Below, one piece after another: positions 39,399-48,078 of a stretch of DNA of 64,000 bases (positions are counted from its first letter, which is position 1; each line of letters begins with the position of its first letter). The position numbers and the translations under genes are program-made. The stretch spans positions 93,932-157,931 of the forward strand of contig CADABQ010000010.1 in assembly GCA_902786205.1 (NCBI GenBank). Reading direction: 5' to 3'. This DNA comes from an uncultured Lachnospiraceae bacterium (GTDB taxonomy: Bacteria; Bacillota; Clostridia; Lachnospirales; Lachnospiraceae). Under the pieces are notes generated by a model that worked only from the letters and a program-made list of their open reading frames with translations, did no database searches and was not told the DNA's origin.

Positions 39399-41678
39399 AT
39401 GAGAAATCCATTATATAAACGGATACCAAGAAACTTCATTGGTGATATTGGAAAATATTTTGTTATTGCAGTCTTTATGATTTTGACAATCGGATTAGTA
39501 TCTGGTTTCTTGGTAGCAGGAGACAGCATGATTGTATCCTATGATGAAAGTTTTGAGAAGTATAATATTGAAAATGGTCATTTCGTTGTATCAAACGAAT
39601 TGACAGAGACATCTATTAAGGAAATGGAAAAAGAAAAGATTCACATATACAAAGATTTTTATCGAGAAATGGATGTGGATAAAAATGGAGATGGGAAACG
39701 AGATAGTACCATTCGTATGTTTGTGAATCGAACAAAAGTCAATAAAGTTTGTCTGATGAAGGGTAAATTGCCAAAGGGAGAAAAGGAAATTGCCATTGAT
39801 CGTATGTATGCAGACAATAATAAGCTGACAGTAGGAGATACGATTGAAGTAGGCGGAAAAAAACTAAAAAACAGCGGTTTGGTTGCCTTATCCGACTACA
39901 GTGCTTTGTTTTCCGATAATGCAGACTTGATGTTTGATTCCATTAAGTTTGGTGTTGCAGTAGTCGAGCAACAGTGCTTTGATCAGTTTACAGATACGAA
40001 AGTAAATTATGATTATGCATGGAAATATGAGAAAGAACCAAAAAATGAAACAAAAGAAAAAGAAGTAGCAGAGGACTTGCTTGAAAAAATTGTTGGTATT
40101 GCTGCAACACAGCAAGTTAGTGTACAGACATACATACCAGGCTATGCAAATCAGGCGATTCATTTTACTGGCGATGATATTGGTGGAGACAGGACAATGA
40201 TTATCGTGCTGTTATATGTAGTAATTGTTATCTTAGGTTTTGTATTCTCTGTTACGATTAACCATACCATTACAAAAGAGGCAGCAGTCATTGGAACGCT
40301 TAGGGCGTCGGGCTATACAAGAGGCGAATTAAAAAGACATTATATTTGTATGCCGATTTTAATTACATTGATAGCGGCATTGATTGGAAATATACTAGGT
40401 TACTCTTTCTTTAAAGATATGGTAGCAGGGTTATATTACAATAGTTATAGTCTTCCAACCTATAAGACATTATGGAATGCAGACGCCTTTGTGCTTACTA
40501 CAGTAGTTCCAATTCTTTTGATGATTCTTACAAATTATTATTTCATAACCAAAAGTCTTCGGTTATCACCGTTAAAGTTTATTCGACGGGATTTAAGCAA
40601 GACAAAAAAACAAAAAGCAAGAAAACTTCCAAACTTTTCGTTCTTATCACGTTTCCGTTTGCGTATTGTGTTGCAGAATACGTCAAGTTATGTCGTGCTA
40701 TTTGTAGGTATTTTATTTGCAAATGTATTGCTGCTATTTGGAATTATGATGTCCCCACTTCTCACACATTACCAGCATGAAATTGTGGATAAGATGGTGG
40801 CAGATTATCAATATGTGTTGAAGACACCAGTGGAAACCGAAAACGAAAAGGCAGAAAAATTTTCTATTACTACCTTAAAAACAGAAAGAGAACCAAAAGA
40901 GGGAGAAGAAATCAGTATTTATGGTATTAAGAAGGATAGTGATTATCTAAAAATAGGAGATTCCGAAGATGGCGTTTACATCTCAAAAGGATTTAGCGAG
41001 AAATACCAATACAAAAAAGGAAATCTCATTCAGTTAAAAGAGCCATACGAAAATAAGTACTACAAATTTAAAATTAAAGGAATGATTGATTATCCGGCTT
41101 CTTTGGCAGTCTTTATGGATCAAAAGCAATTTGCCAAGATGTTTGACAAGGAAGATGGCTATTTTAATGGATATTTCTCAAATCAAAAATTAAGCGATGT
41201 AAAAGAGGGGAATGTCTTAAATTGCATTACCCAGGAAGATTTAACTAAGGTATCCAGACAGATGAAAAAATCTATGGGATCTATGTTCTATTTGATAGAG
41301 GTGTTTGCGATTGTCTTATCGGCTATGCTAATTTACCTTTTGACAAAGTTAATTATTGAGAAGAATAGTAATTCTATTTCCATGGTAAAAATATTGGGAT
41401 ATACACAAAGGGAAATTGGAGGTTTATATTTGACAGCTACTACCTGGGTAGTAATCATTTCCGTATGGATTAGTCTTTGGATTTCCACAATTATCATGCG
41501 ACAATTATTCTTTATTTTTATGCAGGATTTTGGTGGCTGGTTGAGTTGCTATATCGAACCAAAAATTTATATTGAAATGTTTCTTATGAATCTTAGTATA
41601 TATTTTGTAGTAGTCCTATTGCAATTTATGAAAATCAAGAAGATACCGATGGAGGAAGCGTTGAAAAACGTAGAATAA
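39399..41678 (+). CDS. ABC transporter permease, FtsX/MacB type
   Basis: The 759-residue permease has an N-terminal helix (about 18-38), an extracytoplasmic domain, and a first FtsX block at about 265-390 (MIIVLLYVVIVILGFVFSVT, AAVIGTLRASGYTRGELK). A second half follows, with a helix at about 430-455, another extracytoplasmic domain, and a terminal FtsX block at about 635-755 (SMVKILGYTQREIGGLYL). GGGTGGTG precedes the ATG. It forms a two-gene operon with the ATPase. Substrate cannot be predicted. It ends just before a bidirectional terminator. Confidence 0.9.
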   Translation: MRNPLYKRIPRNFIGDIGKYFVIAVFMILTIGLVSGFLVAGDSMIVSYDESFEKYNIENGHFVVSNELTETSIKEMEKEKIHIYKDFYREMDVDKNGDGKRDSTIRMFVNRTKVNKVCLMKGKLPKGEKEIAIDRMYADNNKLTVGDTIEVGGKKLKNSGLVALSDYSALFSDNADLMFDSIKFGVAVVEQQCFDQFTDTKVNYDYAWKYEKEPKNETKEKEVAEDLLEKIVGIAATQQVSVQTYIPGYANQAIHFTGDDIGGDRTMIIVLLYVVIVILGFVFSVTINHTITKEAAVIGTLRASGYTRGELKRHYICMPILITLIAALIGNILGYSFFKDMVAGLYYNSYSLPTYKTLWNADAFVLTTVVPILLMILTNYYFITKSLRLSPLKFIRRDLSKTKKQKARKLPNFSFLSRFRLRIVLQNTSSYVVLFVGILFANVLLLFGIMMSPLLTHYQHEIVDKMVADYQYVLKTPVETENEKAEKFSITTLKTEREPKEGEEISIYGIKKDSDYLKIGDSEDGVYISKGFSEKYQYKKGNLIQLKEPYENKYYKFKIKGMIDYPASLAVFMDQKQFAKMFDKEDGYFNGYFSNQKLSDVKEGNVLNCITQEDLTKVSRQMKKSMGSMFYLIEVFAIVLSAMLIYLLTKLIIEKNSNSISMVKILGYTQREIGGLYLTATTWVVIISVWISLWISTIIMRQLFFIFMQDFGGWLSCYIEPKIYIEMFLMNLSIYFVVVLLQFMKIKKIPMEEALKNVE

Positions 41679-41682
41679 AAAG

Positions 41683-41724
41683 AAAAAGATGGTCGTCACG
41701 AAAATGTGGCAGACCATCTTTTTT
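41683..41724. terminator. Bidirectional terminator between the ABC operon and argH
   Basis: AAAAAGATGGTC (41683-41694) pairs perfectly with GACCATCTTTTT (41712-41723). It serves the ABC operon (+) and the argH operon (-), which converge here. Confidence 0.88.
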
Positions 41725-41772
41725 CTATGTGCAGTTTAGTTAAAAATATTCTTTCAGTTGAACAGTTATTAT

Positions 41773-43146
41773 CTATTCTGCTAAGTATGCTTCGTTAAGT
41801 GCAATTACTTTTTTCATTGCTTCTTGACCAGGAGCACCGATTGTATTTCTCTTCTTTACGCAGGTTTCCATACTAATTGCATCATAAATATCCTCTTCAA
41901 ATACAGGGCTGATCGCTTTGTATTCTTCTAAAGTCATATCATCCAGTGCGATATTCTTATCAATACAGAATAGTACAAGCTGTCCGACAATACCATGTGC
42001 ATCACGGAATGGAACACCATGATTTACTAAATAGTCAGCAGCATCAGTAGCGTTGGTAAAACCATTACGTGCACTCTTGTTCATATTATCCTTTTTAAAT
42101 TCCATGGTAGAAATCATACCAGTAAATAAGGCGATACATCCCTTTACCGTATCAATGGCATCAAAAGTAAGTTCTTTATCTTCCTGCATATCTTTATTGT
42201 ATGCTAAAGGAAGACTTTTCATAGTTGTTAAGAGAGAAACTAAAGCACCGTAAACACGTCCTGTCTTACCACGAACAAGTTCTGCAATATCTGGATTTTT
42301 TTTCTGTGGCATAATACTACTTCCTGTACTATAACTATCATCAATTTCTACAAATTGATATTCATTGGAATTCCAAATTATAATTTCCTCGCAAAAACGA
42401 CTTAAATGCATCATAATCGTACACATTGCAGATAAAAACTCAATCAGATAATCTCTGTCAGAAACGGAATCCATACTATTAAGAGTAGGTCCGGCAAAGT
42501 GTAAAAGTTCTGCGGTGTAATTACGATCCAATGGATAAGTAGTACCAGCTAAAGCACCAGAACCGATTGGAGAGTAGTTCATACGCTCATGAATATCATG
42601 TAAACGAGAACGGTCACGTTTAAACATTTCAAAATAAGCACCTACATGGTGTGCCAGTGTTACAGGTTGTGCCTTTTGTAAATGTGTAAAACCTGGCATA
42701 TAAGTATCTAAATTTTCTTTCATAATCAAATGAAGTTCTTCCAGTAATTTTTTTAGTAATTCATCTACCGCTAAAACTTCATCTCTTGTGTAAAGCTTCA
42801 TGTCCAGAGCAACCTGATCGTTACGGCTGCGACCTGTGTGAAGTTTTTTTCCTGCATCACCAATGCGTTCAATCAAATGTGCTTCTACAAAACTATGAAT
42901 ATCTTCATGTGTACCATCAATAAGTAAGGTACCATTTTCAATATCACGGCGGATACCAGATAATCCATCTACGATTTGATTTTTCTCATCTTCTGTCAAA
43001 ATACCCTGCTTGGCAAGCATTGTAACATGAGCAATACTGCCTTCGATATCCTGTTTATAAAATTTCTGGTCAAATCCAATAGATGCATTAAAATTGTGAA
43101 CTAGTTGGTTGGTCTCTTTTGTAAAACGGCCACCCCATAATTTCAT
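41773..43146 (-). CDS. argH: Argininosuccinate lyase
   Basis: This enzyme catalyses the last step of arginine biosynthesis, cleaving argininosuccinate to arginine and fumarate. The 457-residue length is standard. The fumarase/aspartase-superfamily signature GSSIMPQKKNPD is present, with the catalytic-serine loop. Also present are HTGRSRNDQVALD, FTHLQKAQPVTLAHH and the N-terminal MKLWGGRFTKET. argG is not in the window. A 123-residue gene of unknown function lies 32 bases upstream in the same direction. Confidence 0.97.
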   Translation of the reverse strand: MKLWGGRFTKETNQLVHNFNASIGFDQKFYKQDIEGSIAHVTMLAKQGILTEDEKNQIVDGLSGIRRDIENGTLLIDGTHEDIHSFVEAHLIERIGDAGKKLHTGRSRNDQVALDMKLYTRDEVLAVDELLKKLLEELHLIMKENLDTYMPGFTHLQKAQPVTLAHHVGAYFEMFKRDRSRLHDIHERMNYSPIGSGALAGTTYPLDRNYTAELLHFAGPTLNSMDSVSDRDYLIEFLSAMCTIMMHLSRFCEEIIIWNSNEYQFVEIDDSYSTGSSIMPQKKNPDIAELVRGKTGRVYGALVSLLTTMKSLPLAYNKDMQEDKELTFDAIDTVKGCIALFTGMISTMEFKKDNMNKSARNGFTNATDAADYLVNHGVPFRDAHGIVGQLVLFCIDKNIALDDMTLEEYKAISPVFEEDIYDAISMETCVKKRNTIGAPGQEAMKKVIALNEAYLAE

Positions 43147-43178
43147 ATGTATTACCTCATCTTTCTTTTAAATTTGTA

Positions 43179-43550
43179 TCAACTCAGATCCTCATCCTGC
43201 TGTGTATCAGCAGTAGAAGGCTCTTCAGAATTGTCTTCCAGTAAATTGTCTTCCAGAGGTCCGTACAAGTTTGGAAAATGTGTATGTAAATCATGAAGAT
43301 ACTTTTCATGTTTTTCTATATGTTCCGATATAATAGAAGAAAAAACATCATCTTGTGTACTGATTTCTTTTGCTTCTGTGTCACCATAACAACGGTAATA
43401 TTTTAAAAGGTTTCCGCTGTTTAGTCTGATTGTGGAAGCATTACATAATTCTGCATTCCGCTGGTATGGAAGCTTATCATACATTGAAAAATTGTTTTCT
43501 AAAGATGTATCATACGGTTTCTGTGCCTCGGAAGGATATTTAATACCCAT
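43179..43550 (-). CDS. Acidic hypothetical protein upstream of argH
   Basis: The 123-residue product is acidic, especially at its C-terminus (EDNLLEDNSEEPSTADTQQD), with no membrane segment or recognisable motif. GGGGGTG lies just upstream of the ATG, and a perfect TATAAT (43577-43582 on the minus strand) with a poor -35 lies about 30 bases before it, so this gene probably leads a transcript that continues into argH. Function unknown. Confidence 0.6.
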   Translation of the reverse strand: MGIKYPSEAQKPYDTSLENNFSMYDKLPYQRNAELCNASTIRLNSGNLLKYYRCYGDTEAKEISTQDDVFSSIISEHIEKHEKYLHDLHTHFPNLYGPLEDNLLEDNSEEPSTADTQQDEDLS

Positions 43551-43576
43551 ACTAACACCCCCTATAGTATGATTTT

Positions 43577-43582
43577 ATTATA
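43577..43582 (-). promoter_or_regulatory. -10 box of the promoter upstream of the argH transcript
   Basis: TATAAT on the minus strand has TTGCAT about 18 bases upstream. It is placed correctly for the 123-residue gene and argH. Confidence 0.4.
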
Positions 43583-43761
43583 CTATTGCATAGGTAAGAA
43601 TGCAACTGTAACTAATGCGTAACAAAATGAATGGATATAAAGGTGAAGGATTGCTTGTAGAGATTTACCATGAAAAATGGTGCGGGAATAGGGGATATGT
43701 ATGTAGGATGGAACATACCGAAGTTGGATGTGAGTGGTTTCGTATTTCTAAAGTGTGGGAA

Positions 43762-44469
43762 TTACCTTGTACTTTCCAAATATAAAAGATATGCTCTTTT
43801 AAATTCGCTATATTTTCTTTTGGTTAAATAGGCACGAAATGTATTGTCTGCCATGTGTATAAGTGCATGGTCAAAGTCTATGACGTGTTCAAAATTGATA
43901 ATAAAACTTCTGTGGGTTTGGAAGAAACAATTTTTTGGTAGTACATTATTCCAATATTGCATATTATGAACAGATTCAAAATCATGCTGAGTGGTATGTA
44001 CAATTACTTTTCTCTGCATCGCTTCAATAGCAATGATAGAGGAGGCTGGAAGGGTATGTACGCCCTGCCTGGTTTCGATAGGAATTTTTACAGTCATTGT
44101 ATGATATAAATCAATTGCATCTTTCAAATTGCGAAAAAATCGCTGTTGTTCTAAAGGTTTTGATAGATAACGAAATACGTGGAAACGCATTGCCTCATCG
44201 AGGTATTCCGAATAAGAAGTTACAACAAAGATAATCGTATTTTCATTTTTCTTTTTCAGTTCTTTGCCAACGTAGATCCCATTCATTCCCGGCATTTCTA
44301 TATCTAAAAAGAGAATATCTTTGTCACCGTTGTCCGCTAACAGGGCTTCGCCATCTGTGTAGCAAACGGTTTCTGGGCATTTTATGTGATTGTGTTCAAA
44401 ATATTTTTTTAGATATTTCTGAATCTGTTCTATAATCAAGTTATCATCATCGCAAATCAGTATACGCAT
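43762..44469 (-). CDS. LytTR response regulator, AgrA-like
   Basis: The 235-residue product has a receiver domain with acidic pocket ICDDDN, phosphoacceptor Asp56 in FLDIEMPGMNG, and the conserved Lys in YLSKPL. A C-terminal LytTR DNA-binding domain follows, with the segments FFQTHRSFIINFEHV and TFRAYLTKRKYSEFK. LytTR regulators bind direct repeats about 21 bp apart. It lies 65 bases after the GHKL kinase gene, in the order kinase-regulator, and close to agrD-agrB on the other strand, so it is the likely AgrA of this locus. Confidence 0.9.
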   Translation of the reverse strand: MRILICDDDNLIIEQIQKYLKKYFEHNHIKCPETVCYTDGEALLADNGDKDILFLDIEMPGMNGIYVGKELKKKNENTIIFVVTSYSEYLDEAMRFHVFRYLSKPLEQQRFFRNLKDAIDLYHTMTVKIPIETRQGVHTLPASSIIAIEAMQRKVIVHTTQHDFESVHNMQYWNNVLPKNCFFQTHRSFIINFEHVIDFDHALIHMADNTFRAYLTKRKYSEFKRAYLLYLESTR

Positions 44470-44534
44470 GGTTTACACTCCGTTCTTATTTTTATCCTTT
44501 TGTACAATTGTTTATCCGAATGTTACTTACTAAA

Positions 44535-45851
44535 CTATGATGTTTGGGGCTGTTTCAAAGTAATAATTGTATGGAAGGTTCCTGTGTCTTCATTATAATA
44601 CATTTGCATATCTCCATGGTATTTTCGAATGGTTTTTTGGATGCTTTTAATTCCAAAACCATGCATATTTTTATGGGGTTTCATTGTGAGCAGTTTGCCT
44701 GTTTGTTTGGAAAATGGATTATTCCGACAGGAATTTATCATTGTTATTATAACAAAAGGTGTTTTCTTTTTCTTGGTTGTAGTTATTTCAATATATGCCT
44801 CAGATAGCTGATGGCAGGCTTCAAATGCATTATCCAATAAATTGCAAAATAGAGAGGTAAGATCATTATCGGAGATAAAGTCTGTTGTTCCACTTCGAAT
44901 ATCCACATGAAAGGCAATGTTGTTTTCTCTACATTGTTTTCCGTATCGGCTTAAAATGGAATTGAGCATAGCATTGTCACATAAGCGGGCGGTTGCCTTC
45001 AAATCGGAAGACTGGATTAATTGTTGAATATAAGCTGCGATTTTATCGTGGTCTTTTTGTTCGTTTAGCATATTGATGGAATGCAGATGTTTCTTTATAT
45101 CATGAATTAGAATACGCTGATTTTCATATGCCAAACGCAACATTTCATAATATTTAGCTGCATCCGATTCTTTTTGAAGAAGTAATTGCATTTCTGTAAA
45201 TTCCAGATTTTTTTTCTGGTTATATTGGTTGATCCCAAATACGAGAAGATTGATTGCAAGTAAAAGGAATGCACTTAATGTAATCATCCAGTTTAAAAAA
45301 GAGGAAAGCGTATAGTCATCAATAATGCGAACAAAAGTAACCATAATAAAAACGGATGTAAGTGGTATAAAAATTAGCAAGAGTGTGGATTTGTCATACT
45401 TTTTGTTATAGTTTTGTTTTTTATCGGATATTTGTATGATTATATATATAATCGTAAAAAAAGTAATTTTGCTAAATATAGCAAAGAGAATGGCATTATA
45501 GGCAAATTCAATATTTGCTAGAAAATGTGGAGTAAAATATTGAATAATGCTATACACCATTAATTCACACATGCCCATAACAGCAGATAAAATGGCTGAA
45601 TGGAATAATGCTAAATGCCATTTTAAATCAAATTGTGTAACTAAAAAAATAAAATTTGCCAATAAATATAATACTGCATTCAACCATTTGGAATCAAAAA
45701 GAACTGCAACGAATAATAGTATATAAAGGATACATAATAGGTACATTCTTTTTTGAGGTTGATGTTTTGCAATAAAAAGATTGGAAGTATACTGCCAAAG
45801 GATGACAGCTTCCACTAAATAGCAAAATAAATTGCATATTACAAGCACCAT
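44535..45851 (-). CDS. GHKL sensor histidine kinase, AgrC-like
   Basis: The 438-residue product has about six membrane helices in the first 215 residues, the usual AgrC sensor layout. It is followed by a coiled linker, the H-box ILIHDIKKHLHSINML with the phosphoacceptor histidine, the N-box LFCNLLDNAFEAC and the G-box HGFGIKSIQKT. The ATG at 45851 is preferred over the GTG at 45860 because TGAGGTG overlaps the latter. By position it should sense the peptide made from the nearby agrD and phosphorylate the LytTR regulator. This is inference from context. Confidence 0.88.
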   Translation of the reverse strand: MVLVICNLFCYLVEAVILWQYTSNLFIAKHQPQKRMYLLCILYILLFVAVLFDSKWLNAVLYLLANFIFLVTQFDLKWHLALFHSAILSAVMGMCELMVYSIIQYFTPHFLANIEFAYNAILFAIFSKITFFTIIYIIIQISDKKQNYNKKYDKSTLLLIFIPLTSVFIMVTFVRIIDDYTLSSFLNWMITLSAFLLLAINLLVFGINQYNQKKNLEFTEMQLLLQKESDAAKYYEMLRLAYENQRILIHDIKKHLHSINMLNEQKDHDKIAAYIQQLIQSSDLKATARLCDNAMLNSILSRYGKQCRENNIAFHVDIRSGTTDFISDNDLTSLFCNLLDNAFEACHQLSEAYIEITTTKKKKTPFVIITMINSCRNNPFSKQTGKLLTMKPHKNMHGFGIKSIQKTIRKYHGDMQMYYNEDTGTFHTIITLKQPQTS

Positions 45852-45960
45852 GAAAATCACCTCATGTTTTTATGGAATATTGCCAATGCAAATGAAATAT
45901 CGTTACTCTTATGCATGGTTCTTCTTTTTATATTATACAATAAATAAAACAAAAAAGTAG

Positions 45961-45987
45961 AAAAAAATGTGTCAAAAGACATTTTTT
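45961..45987 (-). terminator. Terminator downstream of the XRE gene
   Basis: AAAAAATGT (45962-45970) pairs with ACATTTTTT (45979-45987). Read on the minus strand the hairpin ends in a run of T residues, about 100 bases after the XRE stop codon. Confidence 0.6.
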
Positions 45988-46085
45988 ATTCAATTTTGGT
46001 GTAAAAAAGTATAAAAAAATAAAAAATGTAAAAAACTACTTTGTTATATGGAGCTGTAAATATAAGGTCTAAGGATACCTGTTCT

Positions 46086-46418
46086 TTAATCAATTTTATT
46101 GTTTCTTTTTACAAGTAGTTCTATAAAATCTCTGGCAAGTTCGATATCAGGTTGACTGCATAAGCGTAATTTATCCAAAATGTCTTGTGGAATATTATAT
46201 GGATACATGGCTCCAAGTAAGAGGTAATCCGGTGTAACATCAAGGTGTTTGCAGATTTCGACAAAGATATCTAAACTTGGTTTTTGTTTTCCAGTTTCTA
46301 TAGAAGACATATGGTTATTTGATATGTTAAGAGCTTCTGCTAATTCTGTTTGTTTGATTCTTAATTCCTTACGACGCACTTTTATACGATTACCCATTTC
46401 TCTATACTGTTGTTCCAT
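46086..46418 (-). CDS. XRE-family HTH transcriptional regulator
   Basis: The 110-residue product has a classic lambda-repressor-like helix-turn-helix (about residues 9-65): IKVRRKELRIKQTELAEAL, then NISNNHMSSIETGKQKPSL and YLLLG. A short C-terminal extension of about 40 residues may dimerise. It is divergent from agrD, with 265 bases between them, and lies between agrD and the kinase gene, so it may repress the agr promoter or itself. The inducer, if any, is unknown. Confidence 0.9.
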   Translation of the reverse strand: MEQQYREMGNRIKVRRKELRIKQTELAEALNISNNHMSSIETGKQKPSLDIFVEICKHLDVTPDYLLLGAMYPYNIPQDILDKLRLCSQPDIELARDFIELLVKRNNKID

Positions 46419-46572
46419 CTTAAATCACCTTCCTTCTCTTGTATCATATCAATTCAATTTAAAAGAACAAAGAATATATAACAGAATTATTCTGTGAAAT
46501 ATGTATTATAATAATATTATCGGATAGAATATTCTGTATAATATACATTTTTGCGTTAAAATAGAGTGTTTT

Positions 46573-46599
46573 ATTCCAAAAAAAGTCCAAATCATTCCA
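46573..46599 (+). promoter_or_regulatory. Candidate LytTR-type direct repeat upstream of agrD
   Basis: ATTCCA occurs at 46573-46578 and 46594-46599, exactly 21 bp apart. It is followed about 15 bases later by a poor -35 (TCGATT, 46615-46620) and, 17 bases on, TATATT (46638-46643). This looks like an activator-dependent promoter, but the half-site is short. Confidence 0.35.
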
Positions 46600-46683
46600 C
46601 TTATACAAAATTACTCGATTAGTTGGGAAAAATTAGTTATATTAAGCGTGGGATCAATGATAATTTTACGAGAGGAGGAAACT

Positions 46684-46836
46684 ATGATGAAAAAAAGAGT
46701 ATCAAATATTGTAGCTAAAGGAACGGTATCTGTATTAAATACTTTTTTACATGCAGATGCAAATTCGACATCTTGCATTATTATGCATCAGCCAAAGGCA
46801 CCAAAAGAGTTAGCAAGATTTAAGAAAAAGAAATGA
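46684..46836 (+). CDS. agrD: AgrD-like cyclic autoinducer pre-peptide
   Basis: The 50-residue product has an amphipathic basic leader (MMKKRVSNIVAKGTVSVLNT), a core containing the single cysteine Cys31 (ADANSTSCIIMH) and the characteristic recognition tail HQPKAPKELARF ending in lysines. The Q-P-x-x-P tail after a Cys-containing core is the hallmark of clostridial AgrD peptides processed by AgrB into a thiolactone. Depending on the cut site, the ring would be CIIM or CIIMH. GAGAGGAGG lies just upstream. The stop overlaps the agrB start by 4 bases (ATGA). Confidence 0.9.
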   Translation: MMKKRVSNIVAKGTVSVLNTFLHADANSTSCIIMHQPKAPKELARFKKKK

Positions 46837-47399
46837 TTGGAAAATGCACAGATTTAGTCGTGAATTGGCTAATAAATTGCGAAGTGGTGGAGAAATCAGA
46901 TAGAGAACTGTATAGATATGCGATATATAGTATTTTTTTGTCGTTGTCTCCATTACTATTAGCTATAGCATTTGGAATAGTTATGCGATGTGTAGATAGA
47001 AGTCTGTTGATAATCCTACCATTTGTGATAATCCGAAAGTATAGTGGAGGGTATCATACAAAAAAGGCATGGTCGTGTTTACTAGGATCAAGTTTTTTGT
47101 TGATTTTGTGTATTATAGCATCATATTACCTGAAATGTGGATGGTTATCAGCAATTATGACCATTGGGGCAGCGATATGCCTGATTTGTTTTAGTCCCAT
47201 TGATAATGAAAACAGAGTATTAAATCAAGAGGAGAGAATATCGTATAAAAGAATGACAGCTATATTAGTAGCTATTTTTTTATGTGCAGGTATTATGCTC
47301 TTTTTATTGAAACAATATACGTATTCTATTTGCATTTCAATTGGAATTATATTATCAGCGGGTTTGCAGTTTCCATGCATTTGTAAAACAAAAAAATGA
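46833..47399 (+). CDS. agrB: AgrB-like membrane cysteine protease/exporter
   Basis: AgrB cleaves the C-terminal tail of AgrD and forms the thiolactone ring. The 188-residue product has several membrane helices and the catalytic motif RKYSGGYHTKKAWSC, with His75 and Cys82 in the invariant H-x6-C spacing. Length and hydrophobic profile match the family. Start and stop codons overlap agrD (ATGA), as expected for coupled expression. Confidence 0.93.
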   Translation: MIGKCTDLVVNWLINCEVVEKSDRELYRYAIYSIFLSLSPLLLAIAFGIVMRCVDRSLLIILPFVIIRKYSGGYHTKKAWSCLLGSSFLLILCIIASYYLKCGWLSAIMTIGAAICLICFSPIDNENRVLNQEERISYKRMTAILVAIFLCAGIMLFLLKQYTYSICISIGIILSAGLQFPCICKTKK

Positions 47400-47453
47400 C
47401 CAAAATAGGTCAAAAAATGTCGTTTTGAGTAAAACGTATTGAAAAACGATAAT
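47397..47453 (+). promoter_or_regulatory. Candidate LytTR-controlled promoter of the secreted-protein gene
   Basis: Half-sites TGACCAAA (47397-47404) and TGTCGTTT (47418-47425) start exactly 21 bp apart. Two promoters fit behind them: TTGAGT (47425-47430), 17 bases, GATAAT (47448-47453); or TTGAAA (47439-47444), 18 bases, GATAAT (47463-47468). The element aligns without gaps with one upstream of the TIR-SLOG gene at 52064-52107. Confidence 0.45.
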
Positions 47454-47601
47454 GAAACTGTAGATAATAGAAGTTATCATTGATCTCATAAGAAAGTGAA
47501 AAGCATAAGTGATTATTTTGAAAAACAATAAATTGATTTTATAAATTTTCAAAGATAATAAAGTAGATTGAAAAATGAAAGAAGAGAGGCTGAATATAAT
47601 T

Positions 47602-48009
47602 ATGAAAAAGAAAAGAATTATGGTAAGCGGATTGCTGGTAGCAATATGTTTAACAGTAGGTAGTATTTCTTTTGCAGCTTGGGAAAATTGGACTTCGTAT
47701 GAAACTAGTACGGTAGGTGGTTTTGGTGGTAGTACTACAAGTAGCCATAGATCGTGTAAAATTGCTGCAAAGGATAAAAAGTTTGCAGTAACTGTTAAGG
47801 ACAAAACGATGTGGTCCGCTCCAACTGCTAAGCTTGTAAACTCAGAGGGGGTATCAAGAAGCAATAAAGTGGTTTTGAATGATACAGATAAAAAGTTTAC
47901 GGGTTCAGGTTCTACAGCTGAAAAAAATCATTTATATAAGTTGAAGATAACATCTGCGTTGAATCAAATTGGGGATGATACGATTAAATACCAATTTACA
48001 GTACATTAA
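47602..48009 (+). CDS. Secreted small protein of the Agr module, bacteriocin-like
   Basis: The 135-residue product has a signal peptide ending about SISFA/AW (residue 27-28). The mature part of about 108 residues starts AWENWTSYETSTVGGFGGS, is rich in Ser, Thr, Gly and Lys, has one cysteine, and ends in a beta-type stretch (KLKITSALNQIGDDTIKYQF). I recognise no family. The general layout (secreted, Trp/Gly/Ser-rich, followed by membrane proteins and an ABC ATPase) recalls lactococcin-972-type bacteriocin loci, but no residue-level similarity is claimed. The ATG at 47602 begins the signal peptide. The earlier ATG at 47575 has no ribosome binding site. Confidence 0.7.
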   Translation: MKKKRIMVSGLLVAICLTVGSISFAAWENWTSYETSTVGGFGGSTTSSHRSCKIAAKDKKFAVTVKDKTMWSAPTAKLVNSEGVSRSNKVVLNDTDKKFTGSGSTAEKNHLYKLKITSALNQIGDDTIKYQFTVH

Positions 48010-48025
48010 AATTTATTGATTTAAT

Positions 48026-48065
48026 CTGCCGCAACAAAAATAGAATGCGAATTTTGTTGCGGCAG
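48026..48065 (+). repeat. Strong intercistronic hairpin between secreted-protein gene and ABC cassette
   Basis: CTGCCGCAACAAAA (48026-48039) pairs perfectly over 14 bp with TTTTGTTGCGGCAG (48052-48065). It sits immediately before the AGGAGG of the next gene and has no T-run. It may stabilise the 3' end of the secreted-protein mRNA and lower expression of the ABC genes. Confidence 0.8.
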
Positions 48066-48078
48066 AAGGAGGAAAGCA

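Noticed and set aside
47602..48009. Naming the secreted protein a lactococcin-972 bacteriocin
   Set aside because: The locus layout is similar, but the mature sequence does not show the known lactococcin-972 residues, so only a general bacteriocin-like role is suggested.
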